Shown piece by piece: positions 33,439 through 40,492 of a DNA stretch of 64,000 nucleotides. The stretch's first letter is position 1; each line of letters begins with the position of its first letter. The position numbers were made by a program, and so were the translations under genes. The notes under the pieces were generated by a model that was given only the letters and a program-made list of their open reading frames with translations, searched no databases and was not told where the DNA came from. The DNA lies in NCBI GenBank assembly GCA_958366985.1, contig CATXDC010000002.1, forward strand, positions 62,001-126,000, in the 5' to 3' direction. This stretch comes from an uncultured Oscillospiraceae bacterium. Lineage in GTDB: Bacteria; Bacillota; Clostridia; Oscillospirales; Acutalibacteraceae.

Positions 33439-33465
33439 AGGCGGCGGATTTTCCGCCGCTTTTGA
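33439..33465 (+). terminator. terminator of the hydrogenase locus
   Basis: The stem GCGGCGGA-TTT-TCCGCCGC is followed by TTTTG, 10 bases after the stop of the ferredoxin gene. Confidence 0.85.
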
Positions 33466-33609
33466 TGTTTGGAGAAGTTACATGGGGAATAGATAAAACT
33501 GCATTTCATTCGTATAGGAAAAAATATTCCTTTAAAATCTTGTTTTTTCATATGGAATATGATATACTTACTCAGTCAGTTTATCCTAGATAAACAAAAT
33601 AATATTTAA

Positions 33610-33771
33610 CGAGGCGTAGCTCAGTTTGGTAGAGTGCTTGGTTTGGGACCAAGATGCCGCACTCCGCAAGGAGCAGACTTGGGACGAGGACGTAAATAAA
33701 ACAGTCCTGTGGACTGTTTTTAGTCCGAGAGATTTTTGGCGTAAGGCAAAAATCAAGAACCTGCGGCTCGA
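33610..33771 (+). pseudogene. interrupted tRNA-Pro(TGG) copy with a hairpin-rich insert
   Basis: Bases 33610-33661 are identical to the first 52 bases of the intact tRNA-Pro (acceptor 5' strand, D arm, anticodon arm, variable region). Then about 90 unrelated bases follow, and then TCAAGAACCTGCGGCTCGA (33753-33771), which resembles the T-loop and 3' acceptor of the intact gene (TCAAG, CCTG and CTCGA shared, one acceptor mismatch) but lacks CCA. The insert holds three hairpins: CTCC-GCAA-GGAG; a perfect 10-bp AAAACAGTCC/GGACTGTTTT; and GATTTTTG/CAAAAATC. It is probably not a functional tRNA. Confidence 0.8.
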
Positions 33772-33791
33772 AAAAATTAAATAAGAAATAA

Positions 33792-33868
33792 CGAGGCGTA
33801 GCTCAGTTTGGTAGAGTGCTTGGTTTGGGACCAAGATGCCGCAGGTTCAAGTCCTGTCGCCTCGACCA
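33792..33868 (+). tRNA. tRNA-Pro(TGG)
   Basis: The 77-base cloverleaf has acceptor CGAGGCG/CGCCTCG, anticodon arm CTTGG-TTTGGGA-CCAAG with anticodon TGG, T arm GCAGG-TTCAAGT-CCTGT, and an encoded CCA. Confidence 0.97.
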
Positions 33869-33870
33869 TG

Positions 33871-33899
33871 TCCGGTATTCTTGAATACCGGATTTTTTA
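33871..33899 (+). terminator. terminator of tRNA-Pro
   Basis: The stem TCCGGTATTC-TT-GAATACCGGA is followed by TTTTTTATTT, 2 bases after the CCA end. Confidence 0.92.
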
Positions 33900-33945
33900 T
33901 TTCGATGTCACTCACTGTCTTTTTTCTGCCTGTGCAGCTTTGGTA

Positions 33946-34022
33946 TTGACCGCAAAGGGCAAAAGGAATAAAATATAATCAATCTCTAAAAGGAGCCGCC
34001 GCATATTTTATGCGGCGGCTTT
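33946..34022 (+). promoter_or_regulatory. promoter and leader hairpin of the inositol-monophosphatase family gene
   Basis: TTGACC (33946-33951), a 17-base spacer and TAAAAT (33969-33974) form a promoter. The transcript would soon enter a perfect 12-bp hairpin AGCCGCCGCATA / TATGCGGCGGCT (33994-34020) followed by TTTAATAA. This may be a weak leader terminator or a stabilising 5' hairpin. Confidence 0.5.
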
Positions 34023-34081
34023 AATAAGGGAAAATTTACCGAAAGGCGAGACTTGCCTTTTAAAGGACGGAAAGTAAAACT

Positions 34082-34843
34082 ATGGATTTTAAAAAAGCAT
34101 TGGAAATTGTATTGGAAACAAAAAATATAATTATGGATAAAGAGTCTGCACATAACATCACAGTTAAAGGCGAGGCGGACTATGTAACTCAGACGGATTT
34201 CAAAGTGCAGTCCTTTCTTATGGAAAAGCTTTCAGAGGCTTATCCTGAGGCCGGATTTCTTGCAGAGGAAAAGGATAATGACTATAAAGGCGGAACACCT
34301 ATCTGGATTATCGACCCCATTGACGGTACAACTAATTTGATACACGGCTGCAATATGAGCGCCCTATCTCTTGCCTATTATGACGGCAAAGAGGTTATTT
34401 TCGGAGCAGTTTATAATCCGTTTACAGGGGAACTTTTCCGTGCTGAGAAAGGCAAAGGAGCATTTTTAGGTGAGACACCCATTCACTGCACAGGTACAGA
34501 TAAATTAAACCGCTGCCTTGTATCTGTGGGAACATCTCCTTACTATAAGGATGAGGCTGAGGGCAATTTCAGACTTTTCCAGAAAGTGTTCCTGACCTGT
34601 GAGGATATAAGACGTACAGGCTCAGCGGCTCTTGACCACTGCTATGTTGCAGCGGGACGTTTTGATATATACTTTGAGCGTCACTTAAAACCCTGGGATT
34701 ATGCCGCCGGAAAGCTTGTTCTTGAAGAGGCCGGCGGAAAAGTTACCGGCTGGCAGGGTGAAGAAGCCGACCCCACAAAAATTTGGGATATAGTTGCCAC
34801 AAATGGAAAAGTCCATGAAGCTTTTCTTGAAATGATAAAATAA
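34082..34843 (+). CDS. inositol monophosphatase family phosphatase
   Basis: A 253-residue Mg2+-dependent sugar or inositol phosphatase. Metal-binding motifs are LAEEKDN (Glu of motif 1, about residue 62), IIDPIDGTTNLIHG (about 77-90) and KPWDYAAGKLVLEEAGG (about 203). The N-terminus shows the usual VTQTDFKVQ. Family members hydrolyse inositol-1-phosphate, fructose bisphosphate or 3'-phosphoadenosine phosphates; the substrate is uncertain. The ribosome site AAAGGACGGAAAG lies before the ATG. The leader between 33994 and 34081 holds two hairpins. It converges on the AraC gene. Confidence 0.92.
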   Translation: MDFKKALEIVLETKNIIMDKESAHNITVKGEADYVTQTDFKVQSFLMEKLSEAYPEAGFLAEEKDNDYKGGTPIWIIDPIDGTTNLIHGCNMSALSLAYYDGKEVIFGAVYNPFTGELFRAEKGKGAFLGETPIHCTGTDKLNRCLVSVGTSPYYKDEAEGNFRLFQKVFLTCEDIRRTGSAALDHCYVAAGRFDIYFERHLKPWDYAAGKLVLEEAGGKVTGWQGEEADPTKIWDIVATNGKVHEAFLEMIK

Positions 34844-34892
34844 ACTGATGCTGTGCTTAGCACACTTTGATTGATAACATAAAAATCAACAG

Positions 34893-34928
34893 CGCCTGCG
34901 GAAAGAAAAATTTCCACAGGCGTTTTTC
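34893..34928. terminator. terminator between the phosphatase and AraC genes
   Basis: The stem CGCCTG(C)GGAAA / TTTCCACAGGCG with an A-rich loop is followed on the plus strand by TTTTTC, between convergent genes. Confidence 0.75.
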
Positions 34929-35737
34929 TATTTCCTGTTAAATTGTTCGCTTTCGCTGAGTTTTTCAATGTATTGTTTCGGAGTCATTTTGAACTCATCA
35001 AAAAAGGCTCTGTAAAAAGTCCTTGGGGACTGAAATCCCGCCTCCTGAGCTGCTGTCTCGAGATTCGACGGATGATTTTCAATGTAATTTTGCAAAAAGC
35101 GGCTTATCCTTACTCTGTTTAAGTAGCTGTTAAAGTTTTGGTTGCACTGGGTGTTTATAATTTTGCTTACAGTGCAGCGGTTGGTGCAGCAGGCGGCGGC
35201 AACGGAATCGAGGGTTAGGGGCGATGATGCGTTTCCCGTTATGTAGTCAATTATTTTATCGGAAAGATTGTTTCTATCTTCTGGAGTCTTCAGGGATATT
35301 GCGTCCATAACAATACTTTCTATCATTTCAAAATAGAGCATCCTGTTTTTAGGAGACATATCCTTGAAGGTCTTATAAAGAGATACTATTTCACCCCATT
35401 CGTTGCCGTCAGCGTGGCATATTACGCTTTCTCTGAGCCTGTTTGCAATGCGCTCCGATACAATGTCGGGAAAAATTGGCGATACAAATTTGTTTGAAAG
35501 CTTCTTTTTGGATTCGAATGTATGGAGCTCAAATGGCTTTATTATTACAAAGTCTCCTGTTGACATGGGATAGCGTTTTTCTCCAAGCGTTACGAAAAGA
35601 TCCCCCTTTACTGAGAACATAATCTCTATCTGGCGGTGCATATGCAGAAAATTTCCGCCGCCTACGAGATTTGAAAAGTAGTTGCATGTGCCGTTTGTTA
35701 AAATATCTGTTTCATCGTAGTAGCTTTTCTTTTCCAT
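34928..35737 (-). CDS. AraC family transcriptional regulator
   Basis: A 269-residue regulator. The N-terminal cupin-like effector domain (about 1-140) contains GGGNFLHMHRQIEIMFSVKG and GDFVIIKPFELHTFE. The C-terminal pair of helix-turn-helix motifs (about 165-262) ends in AAQEAGFQSPRTFYRAFFDE and FKMTPKQYIEKLS, the AraC signature. It is divergent from the isomerase-oxidoreductase operon with 138 bases between them, so it most likely controls that operon in response to a sugar or polyol. Confidence 0.93.
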   Translation of the reverse strand: MEKKSYYDETDILTNGTCNYFSNLVGGGNFLHMHRQIEIMFSVKGDLFVTLGEKRYPMSTGDFVIIKPFELHTFESKKKLSNKFVSPIFPDIVSERIANRLRESVICHADGNEWGEIVSLYKTFKDMSPKNRMLYFEMIESIVMDAISLKTPEDRNNLSDKIIDYITGNASSPLTLDSVAAACCTNRCTVSKIINTQCNQNFNSYLNRVRISRFLQNYIENHPSNLETAAQEAGFQSPRTFYRAFFDEFKMTPKQYIEKLSESEQFNRK

Positions 35738-35837
35738 AGGGCGATTGTATCAGAGAAAAAACGCCCTGTCAACAACGTATATACCTTTTGACAGTATGAT
35801 TTTACTATTTGCCATAGTGGATTTTAAAGAGAAAAAG

Positions 35838-35843
35838 TATAAT
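35838..35843 (+). promoter_or_regulatory. -10 box of the isomerase-oxidoreductase operon
   Basis: A perfect TATAAT stands 32 bases before the start, but 17 bases upstream there is no -35 consensus (TAGTGG). This is the usual picture for a promoter that needs an AraC-type activator. Confidence 0.45.
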
Positions 35844-35875
35844 CTGCATATAAAATCCTGTTAGGAGGTATAAAA

Positions 35876-37804
35876 ATGAAAATCGGATTAATGTTCAGCA
35901 ATATAAGGGGCTCTGTGAGCAAGGCACTTGAATTTTGCAACAATATCGGTCTTGACGGAGTTCAGATAGGTATTTCTTACGGAAGATACAATGTTGAAAA
36001 ATCAAATGAAAGAAGCTATCAGAAGCTCGAAAAGCTGCTTATTAAAAATGACCTTGAAATCAGCGCATACTGCGGAGAATTAGGCGGACACGGATTTATG
36101 ATAGCAAAGGATAATCCGGGTCAGGTTGCAAAGTGCAAAAAGATGATCGACTTTGCAGTGGATAAGGGCGTTAAAATCATCTCAACTCACATCGGTGTAA
36201 TCCCCGAGGATAAAAACTGTGAAGTGTATAAGGCTATGCAGTCTGCAATGCGTGAGGTGGGTATCTACGCCAAGGAGAGAGGCAGAGTTCTCGCCATTGA
36301 AACAGGTCCCGAAAAAGCAGCAACTCTTAAAGAGTTTATAGAAAGTCTCGACGGCGGCATAGGCGTAAACCTTGACCCTGCAAACTTTACAATGTGTGCA
36401 AGACAGGACCCTGTTGAAGCAGTGTATATGCTCGGTGACTACATTGTCCATACCCATGCAAAGGACGGAAGAAACCTTGAGCCGGTGGATACAAGATTTG
36501 TCTACGGCTTTGTAAACGAAGAGGATAAAAAAGGTCTCACAGCACCTAAAGGAAGAGTTTACGAGGAAACACCTCTCGGCAAAGGTGATGTGGACTGGGA
36601 TAAATATCTCAAAGCTCTCCGTGATATCGGCTTTGACGGATACCTTACCATTGAGCGTGAATACGGCAGCCGTGGCACAAAGGACGACATAAAGGCAGGA
36701 GCACAGTTCCTCAGAGAAAAAATATATAAAAAGGATAAGGTAAACCTTGCGGTAGTGGGCTGCGGAAGTATCGCCAATGCAGCGCATTTCCCGAACATTG
36801 TCCGCAATAAGAACATAAACGTAAAATACACCTGCGACCTTATAGAGGAGAGAGCTAAAAAGGCAAAGTCAAAGCTTAAGGCTGAAAAAGCAGTGCTCGA
36901 TTATAAGGAGATTTTAAAGGATAAGGCTGTTGACGCTGTACTTGTTTGCACACATACCGATTATCATACAATTGTAGCCGTTGACGCAATGAAAGCAGGC
37001 AAGGATGTCCTTTCCGAAAAGCCCGTTGCAATGAATTATGAAGACGCTCAAAAGATGCTGGAAGTTTCAAAGGAAACAGGCAGACTTTTGAATATTGCCG
37101 TCTGCATGAGATATAACACCGCCGTAAACCGCATCAAGTCATATATTGAGGGCGGAAAGCTCGGCAACATCTATCATGTCGTTTGCAGTTTCAGAGGCTT
37201 CCGTATGATTCCCGGTATCGGCGGCGACTTTACCACAAAGGCAAAATCAGGCGGCGGAGTGCTTCTTGACTGGGGCGTACACTATCTCGATTTGATTCTC
37301 TATATCCTCGGCAATCCCGCAATCAAAACCGTAACAGGCGACTGCTACGCAATGCTTGGCAGAGATATTTCAAAGTACAATACAGGCGGATTCAGATGGG
37401 GCGACGCTCCCAAAAATGACGGCATCAATGACGTTGAGGAGTATGTAACAGGCCACATCAGAACCGATAGAGATGTCACTGTAAGCTTTAACGGAGCATG
37501 GGCACAGAACATAAACGAGGACGAAATGTACATAGATTTCCTTGGTGACAAGGGTGGCATAAGATACTATTACTGTAAGGATTTCATCTATTTTGGTGAC
37601 GACGGCAAGAAGCTTTTCAAAGAAAAGCCGAAGTTTGATCAGTGCGATATGTACAGAGGAGAGCTTCTCGATTTTGTAAGCGCAGTAAGAAGCGGTACAA
37701 ATGCAGCAAGCCGCAACAAGATAGAAAATCTTATGCCCACTGCATTGCTTCTCGACAGCATCTATAAATCGGACGCAGAGAAAAGAGAGATAAGCTTTGA
37801 GTAA
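35876..37804 (+). CDS. fusion of sugar-phosphate isomerase/epimerase and Gfo/Idh/MocA oxidoreductase
   Basis: A 642-residue two-enzyme protein. Residues 1-283 form an AP-endonuclease-2-like TIM barrel of the xylose isomerase/IolE family (GLDGVQIGISYG, IISTHIGVIPE, IGVNLDPANFTM, HTHAKDGRN, GYLTIEREYGS). Residues about 288-640 form a complete Gfo/Idh/MocA NAD(P) oxidoreductase. This has the Rossmann start VNLAVVGCGSIANAAHFPNI, the EKPVAMNY motif and a catalytic-region GVHYLDLILYILG. The two activities usually occur as separate neighbouring genes of inositol or sugar catabolism. A perfect AGGAGG site precedes ATG. A second oxidoreductase gene overlaps the end by 8 bases. Confidence 0.9.
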   Translation: MKIGLMFSNIRGSVSKALEFCNNIGLDGVQIGISYGRYNVEKSNERSYQKLEKLLIKNDLEISAYCGELGGHGFMIAKDNPGQVAKCKKMIDFAVDKGVKIISTHIGVIPEDKNCEVYKAMQSAMREVGIYAKERGRVLAIETGPEKAATLKEFIESLDGGIGVNLDPANFTMCARQDPVEAVYMLGDYIVHTHAKDGRNLEPVDTRFVYGFVNEEDKKGLTAPKGRVYEETPLGKGDVDWDKYLKALRDIGFDGYLTIEREYGSRGTKDDIKAGAQFLREKIYKKDKVNLAVVGCGSIANAAHFPNIVRNKNINVKYTCDLIEERAKKAKSKLKAEKAVLDYKEILKDKAVDAVLVCTHTDYHTIVAVDAMKAGKDVLSEKPVAMNYEDAQKMLEVSKETGRLLNIAVCMRYNTAVNRIKSYIEGGKLGNIYHVVCSFRGFRMIPGIGGDFTTKAKSGGGVLLDWGVHYLDLILYILGNPAIKTVTGDCYAMLGRDISKYNTGGFRWGDAPKNDGINDVEEYVTGHIRTDRDVTVSFNGAWAQNINEDEMYIDFLGDKGGIRYYYCKDFIYFGDDGKKLFKEKPKFDQCDMYRGELLDFVSAVRSGTNAASRNKIENLMPTALLLDSIYKSDAEKREISFE

Positions 37805-38837
37805 GGAAAAGGCAGTTATCGGAGTTATAGGGTGCGGGAAAAAGGCTTGTTCAGCTCATATTCCCGCGCTCGAAAAGCTCGAAAATGTAGATCTCAAATA
37901 TCTTTCGGATATAAATACACAAAGACTCCGTGAGCTTAAAGAAGAATATCCCCAGTGCGAAACCTTTGCCGATTATCGTGATATGCTTTCCTGCGCAGAT
38001 CTTGACGGTGTGGTAATATGTACACATACTAATCTCCACTGCAAAATTGCAAAGGAATTTCTTCTCAGAGGCGTTGACGTCTTTACGGAAAAGCCTGTTG
38101 CAATGAATTATGAAGAAGCTTTGGAGACTGCAAGAATTGCCCGGGAAAACGGCAGAGTCTTCGATGCTGGTGTGTGCCTGAGGTTTGCAAGTTCCCTCGA
38201 AAAAGTCCGCAATATTGTACAGTCGGGAGAAATAGGAAATGTTTATCACGTTTCCTGCCGTTTCAGGTTTTCAAAAAGTATTCCGGGAGCGGGCAGCGAT
38301 TATACTAAGAAATCAAAATCAGGCGGCGGAGTGCTCATAGATTTAGGTGTGCACAATTTTGATGCCATAGATTATTGCCTAGGCGGAGTTAAGTGGAAAT
38401 CCGCTTTTGGTAAATGTATTTCATCTCCGCTCATGGCTTCAGGTGAAAACAGCAAAGCCGGATATACAGCAGGCAGCGAAATAAAGTCAGATGTAGAGGA
38501 TTATGCTTTCGGTATAGCTCAGAGCGACAGCGGAATATCTCTTTCCTTTGAAGGCTCATGGGCACAGAATATAGGCGATGAAGAAAAATACATTGACTTT
38601 TTAGGTGATAAAGGAGCGGTACGCTTTAATTATTACCGTGGCTATACCCTTTGGGGAAAGGGCGGAGAAAAGCTCAAAGAGTGCGAAAACTGCTATGATG
38701 GTAAAATGTACGAAAACGAGCTTGAAAGCTTTGCCGATGATATCCTTAAAAGACGTTTTGACAGCAGAAATGCAGTGGAGAATGTTTTAAGCAGTGCTCA
38801 GCTTATTGATATGATTTACGCTTCATCCGATAAATAA
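37797..38837 (+). CDS. Gfo/Idh/MocA family oxidoreductase
   Basis: A 346-residue NAD(P)-dependent sugar or polyol dehydrogenase. The Rossmann motif is GVIGCGKKACSAHIPALEKL, with FTEKPVAMNYEEA at about 92 and SGGGVLIDLGVHNFDAIDY (about 178) as the substrate-site region. It is clearly a paralogue of the C-terminal half of the fusion protein before it (shared GSWAQNI / GAWAQNI and YIDFLGDKG). The start is TTG 37797, inside the upstream gene's last codons, so it depends on translational coupling. Together the operon encodes an isomerase and two dehydrogenases, a pattern suited to epimerising a sugar or inositol by oxidation and reduction. Confidence 0.88.
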   Translation: MSKEKAVIGVIGCGKKACSAHIPALEKLENVDLKYLSDINTQRLRELKEEYPQCETFADYRDMLSCADLDGVVICTHTNLHCKIAKEFLLRGVDVFTEKPVAMNYEEALETARIARENGRVFDAGVCLRFASSLEKVRNIVQSGEIGNVYHVSCRFRFSKSIPGAGSDYTKKSKSGGGVLIDLGVHNFDAIDYCLGGVKWKSAFGKCISSPLMASGENSKAGYTAGSEIKSDVEDYAFGIAQSDSGISLSFEGSWAQNIGDEEKYIDFLGDKGAVRFNYYRGYTLWGKGGEKLKECENCYDGKMYENELESFADDILKRRFDSRNAVENVLSSAQLIDMIYASSDK

Positions 38838-38867
38838 AACTACCTGTACAGTTTTATTAAACCAAAA

Positions 38868-38907
38868 CACCTCCTTTTTCGTATAATGAAAAGGGAGGTG
38901 TTTTTAA
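38868..38907 (+). terminator. terminator hairpin that contains the next gene's ribosome site and a -10 box
   Basis: AACACCTCCTTTTTC pairs with GAAAAGGGAGGTGTT (15 pairs, one wobble) and TTTT follows, 30-70 bases after the oxidoreductase stop. The 3' arm contains GGGAGGTG, the ribosome binding site of the small gene at 38908. The loop contains TATAAT (38882-38887). Confidence 0.7.
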
Positions 38908-39087
38908 ATGAATTCCTGTGAAATAACTGCCAGAGTAACAGCTCTTGCCAACTGCATTGCAAAAAATTTAGGTGACTCAGAACTTGCTCTTGTAGCGGCA
39001 GTGTTTGTGCAGCTGGGGGATAACCTTGCCCTTATTGCCGCACACCGTCAATTATGCAGTGAGAAAAATGAATGTTTGAAGAAATGA
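38908..39087 (+). CDS. small conserved clostridial protein, DUF6774-like
   Basis: A 59-residue protein starting MNSCEITARVTALANCIAKN and continuing SELALVAAVFVQLGDNLALI. It matches what is remembered of short clostridial DUF6774 proteins, with an N-terminal cysteine and an alternating hydrophobic helix that ends in a Leu-Gly-Asp-x-Leu turn. Function is unknown. GGGAGGTG lies 8 bases before the ATG but within a terminator hairpin, so efficient translation probably needs a transcript that starts in the hairpin loop. The codon frame is clean to TGA at 39087. Confidence 0.7.
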   Translation: MNSCEITARVTALANCIAKNLGDSELALVAAVFVQLGDNLALIAAHRQLCSEKNECLKK

Positions 39088-39143
39088 AATCACCTTGAAA
39101 GAAAAAGATTAAAGTAGTATAATAACATCCGTTCAATAAAAAC

Positions 39144-39220
39144 GGAGACATAGCTCAGCTGGTTAGAGCGCTGCATTCACATTGCAGAGGTCGTGGGTTC
39201 GAGTCCCTCTGTCTCTACCA
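39144..39220 (+). tRNA. tRNA-Val(CAC)
   Basis: The 77-base cloverleaf has acceptor GGAGACA/TGTCTCT (end pair G-U), anticodon arm CTGCA-TTCACAT-TGCAG with anticodon CAC, T arm GTGGG-TTCGAGT-CCCTC, and an encoded CCA. Confidence 0.96.
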
Positions 39221-39228
39221 CCAGGCTG

Positions 39229-39266
39229 AGCCAGGACGCAATTCACGTTCCGGGCTTGGCTTTTTT
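39229..39266 (+). terminator. terminator of tRNA-Val
   Basis: AGCCA pairs with TGGCT around an imperfect inner stem (GGACG with CGTTCC) and TTTTTT follows, starting 9 bases after the CCA end. Confidence 0.65.
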
Positions 39267-39327
39267 ATTTTTCCTTTTCGCTCGTGTTTATAGTGGGTAT
39301 CTATTTTGTAAATACTTCTCATCGTAC

Positions 39328-39364
39328 AAAGCCCGTAGCCATTTGTGCTCCGGGCTTTTGTTTT
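39328..39364 (+). terminator. second terminator-like hairpin downstream of tRNA-Val
   Basis: AAAGCCCG pairs with CGGGCTTT and TGTTTT follows. It shares the CCGGGCTT string with the first terminator 90 bases upstream, possibly as a decayed duplicate of the tRNA's 3' flank. Apart from this and the preceding terminator, 39221-39500 holds nothing recognised. Confidence 0.55.
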
Positions 39365-39518
39365 ACCATGGGTTTTGTGTCTATAATATGCTGTTCCTGC
39401 AAGTTAAGTCTATCCGGATTGGACTTTTTGCTGTTTACAGACCTTCTAATTTATCGTTTTCTACAATTGATAGTTTTAAATGGGTGTGTTATTATAAATT
39501 CAAATTTTGTGCCGAAGG

Positions 39519-39863
39519 ATGAGTAGTTTGAATACATCGGTATATATTGCGCTGTTTATATTGCTTTTTATAATTATATATTCCGGCAAGCGCAATGAGA
39601 AAATTATTTTAAAACAGATTAAAAAAAAGAAAAATAAGGAGGAGCGAGCAGAAATGACAGAACTTGCAAAGAGATTTATCGGTAAGGAATGTGTTATTTC
39701 CACATTTAATTCACAGGTTGTGGGAGTTATAAAAGAGGTAACCGACGGAGCAGTGCTTATTGAAAATAATGAAAATCCCGAAATCATAAATATAGATTAC
39801 ATTGTCAAAATAAAGGAATATCCGAGGAATAAAAACGGAAAGAAAAAGCTCATTGTCGGCTGA
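39519..39863 (+). CDS. small membrane-anchored conserved protein, DUF6897-like
   Basis: A protein of about 114 residues with one N-terminal membrane helix (VYIALFILLFIIIYSG) and a Lys-rich stretch. A compact beta-rich domain follows: KRFIGKECVISTFNSQVVGV, then KEVTDGAVLIENNENPEI, then YIVKIKEYP. The domain looks like an Sm-like or YrdB-type small barrel and resembles short clostridial proteins grouped as DUF6897; the assignment is from memory and not firm. ATG 39519 or TTG 39528 (better spaced from GAAGGA) could start it. No operon partner is obvious. Confidence 0.65.
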   Translation: MSSLNTSVYIALFILLFIIIYSGKRNEKIILKQIKKKKNKEERAEMTELAKRFIGKECVISTFNSQVVGVIKEVTDGAVLIENNENPEIINIDYIVKIKEYPRNKNGKKKLIVG

Positions 39864-39901
39864 ATTTTATAATCAGGCGAAACAGCTGCGGGGGATGAAG
39901 A

Positions 39902-40405
39902 ATGCTGAAACTAGTTAAACTTGAACGCAAATATTATCCGTTGCTTGTTGATATGATGGATGAATGGACTGAGTCCGGTGAAAGAATAATCCCTTATGCT
40001 ATAAGAAAAAACGACTATAAAGATTATGATAGTTACCTGCAAGGCTTAGACAGTCCGGGTTCGGAAGATTGGGTTCCCGATTCCACCTATTTTTGTTTGG
40101 ATGAAGGGAGAAATATTTTTGTGGGTGCCGTAAACATACGGCATTACTTAAATGACAGCCTGCTTTTTGACGGCGGACACATCGGTGACGGAGTTCGTCC
40201 ATCTGAACGTAGAAAAGGAATAGGAACCAAAATGATCGCCCTGGCTTTGGAAGAATGTAAAAATTTAGGTATATATAAAGTGCTTATGGTATGTAATAAA
40301 TCCAATGCTGCTTCTGCAAAAACAATAATTAATAACGGTGGAGTTTTGGAAAACGAAATCAATGTAAACGGAGTTATTGAGCAAAGATATTGGATAGAAT
40401 TGTAA
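39902..40405 (+). CDS. GNAT family N-acetyltransferase
   Basis: A 167-residue acetyltransferase. The acetyl-CoA site lies in GDGVRPSERRKGIGTKMIAL (about 98-117, R-x-x-G-I-G), followed by VLMVCNKSNAASAKTIINNG and the C-terminal EQRYWIEL. This pattern is that of the YafP/Eis-unrelated small GNATs that end in -RYWI, often annotated as predicted acetyltransferases (COG3981). The substrate is unknown. GGGG-rich sequence lies before ATG, 38 bases after the preceding small gene. Confidence 0.87.
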   Translation: MLKLVKLERKYYPLLVDMMDEWTESGERIIPYAIRKNDYKDYDSYLQGLDSPGSEDWVPDSTYFCLDEGRNIFVGAVNIRHYLNDSLLFDGGHIGDGVRPSERRKGIGTKMIALALEECKNLGIYKVLMVCNKSNAASAKTIINNGGVLENEINVNGVIEQRYWIEL

Positions 40406-40435
40406 AAGCCTATATTTAGTGATAATAAAAAAACT

Positions 40436-40466
40436 GACCCCGTCTTTCGTTATGAAAGACGGGGTC
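40436..40466. terminator. bidirectional terminator
   Basis: A perfect 13-bp stem GACCCCGTCTTTC / GAAAGACGGGGTC lies between the convergent GNAT and AI-2E genes; on the minus strand it is followed by AGTTTTTTT. Confidence 0.9.
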
Positions 40467-40492
40467 TTAATTTACTAAATTTTATTTCTTTG

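Noticed and set aside
33698..33722. Ordinary transcription terminator between two tRNA-Pro genes
   Set aside because: The stem is perfect but only a short T-run follows, and it lies inside a tRNA copy with two other hairpins, so it was described as part of the insert.
38882..38887. Stand-alone strong promoter
   Set aside because: The TATAAT is perfect but no good -35 box exists at 16-18 bases, so it is reported only as part of the hairpin observation.
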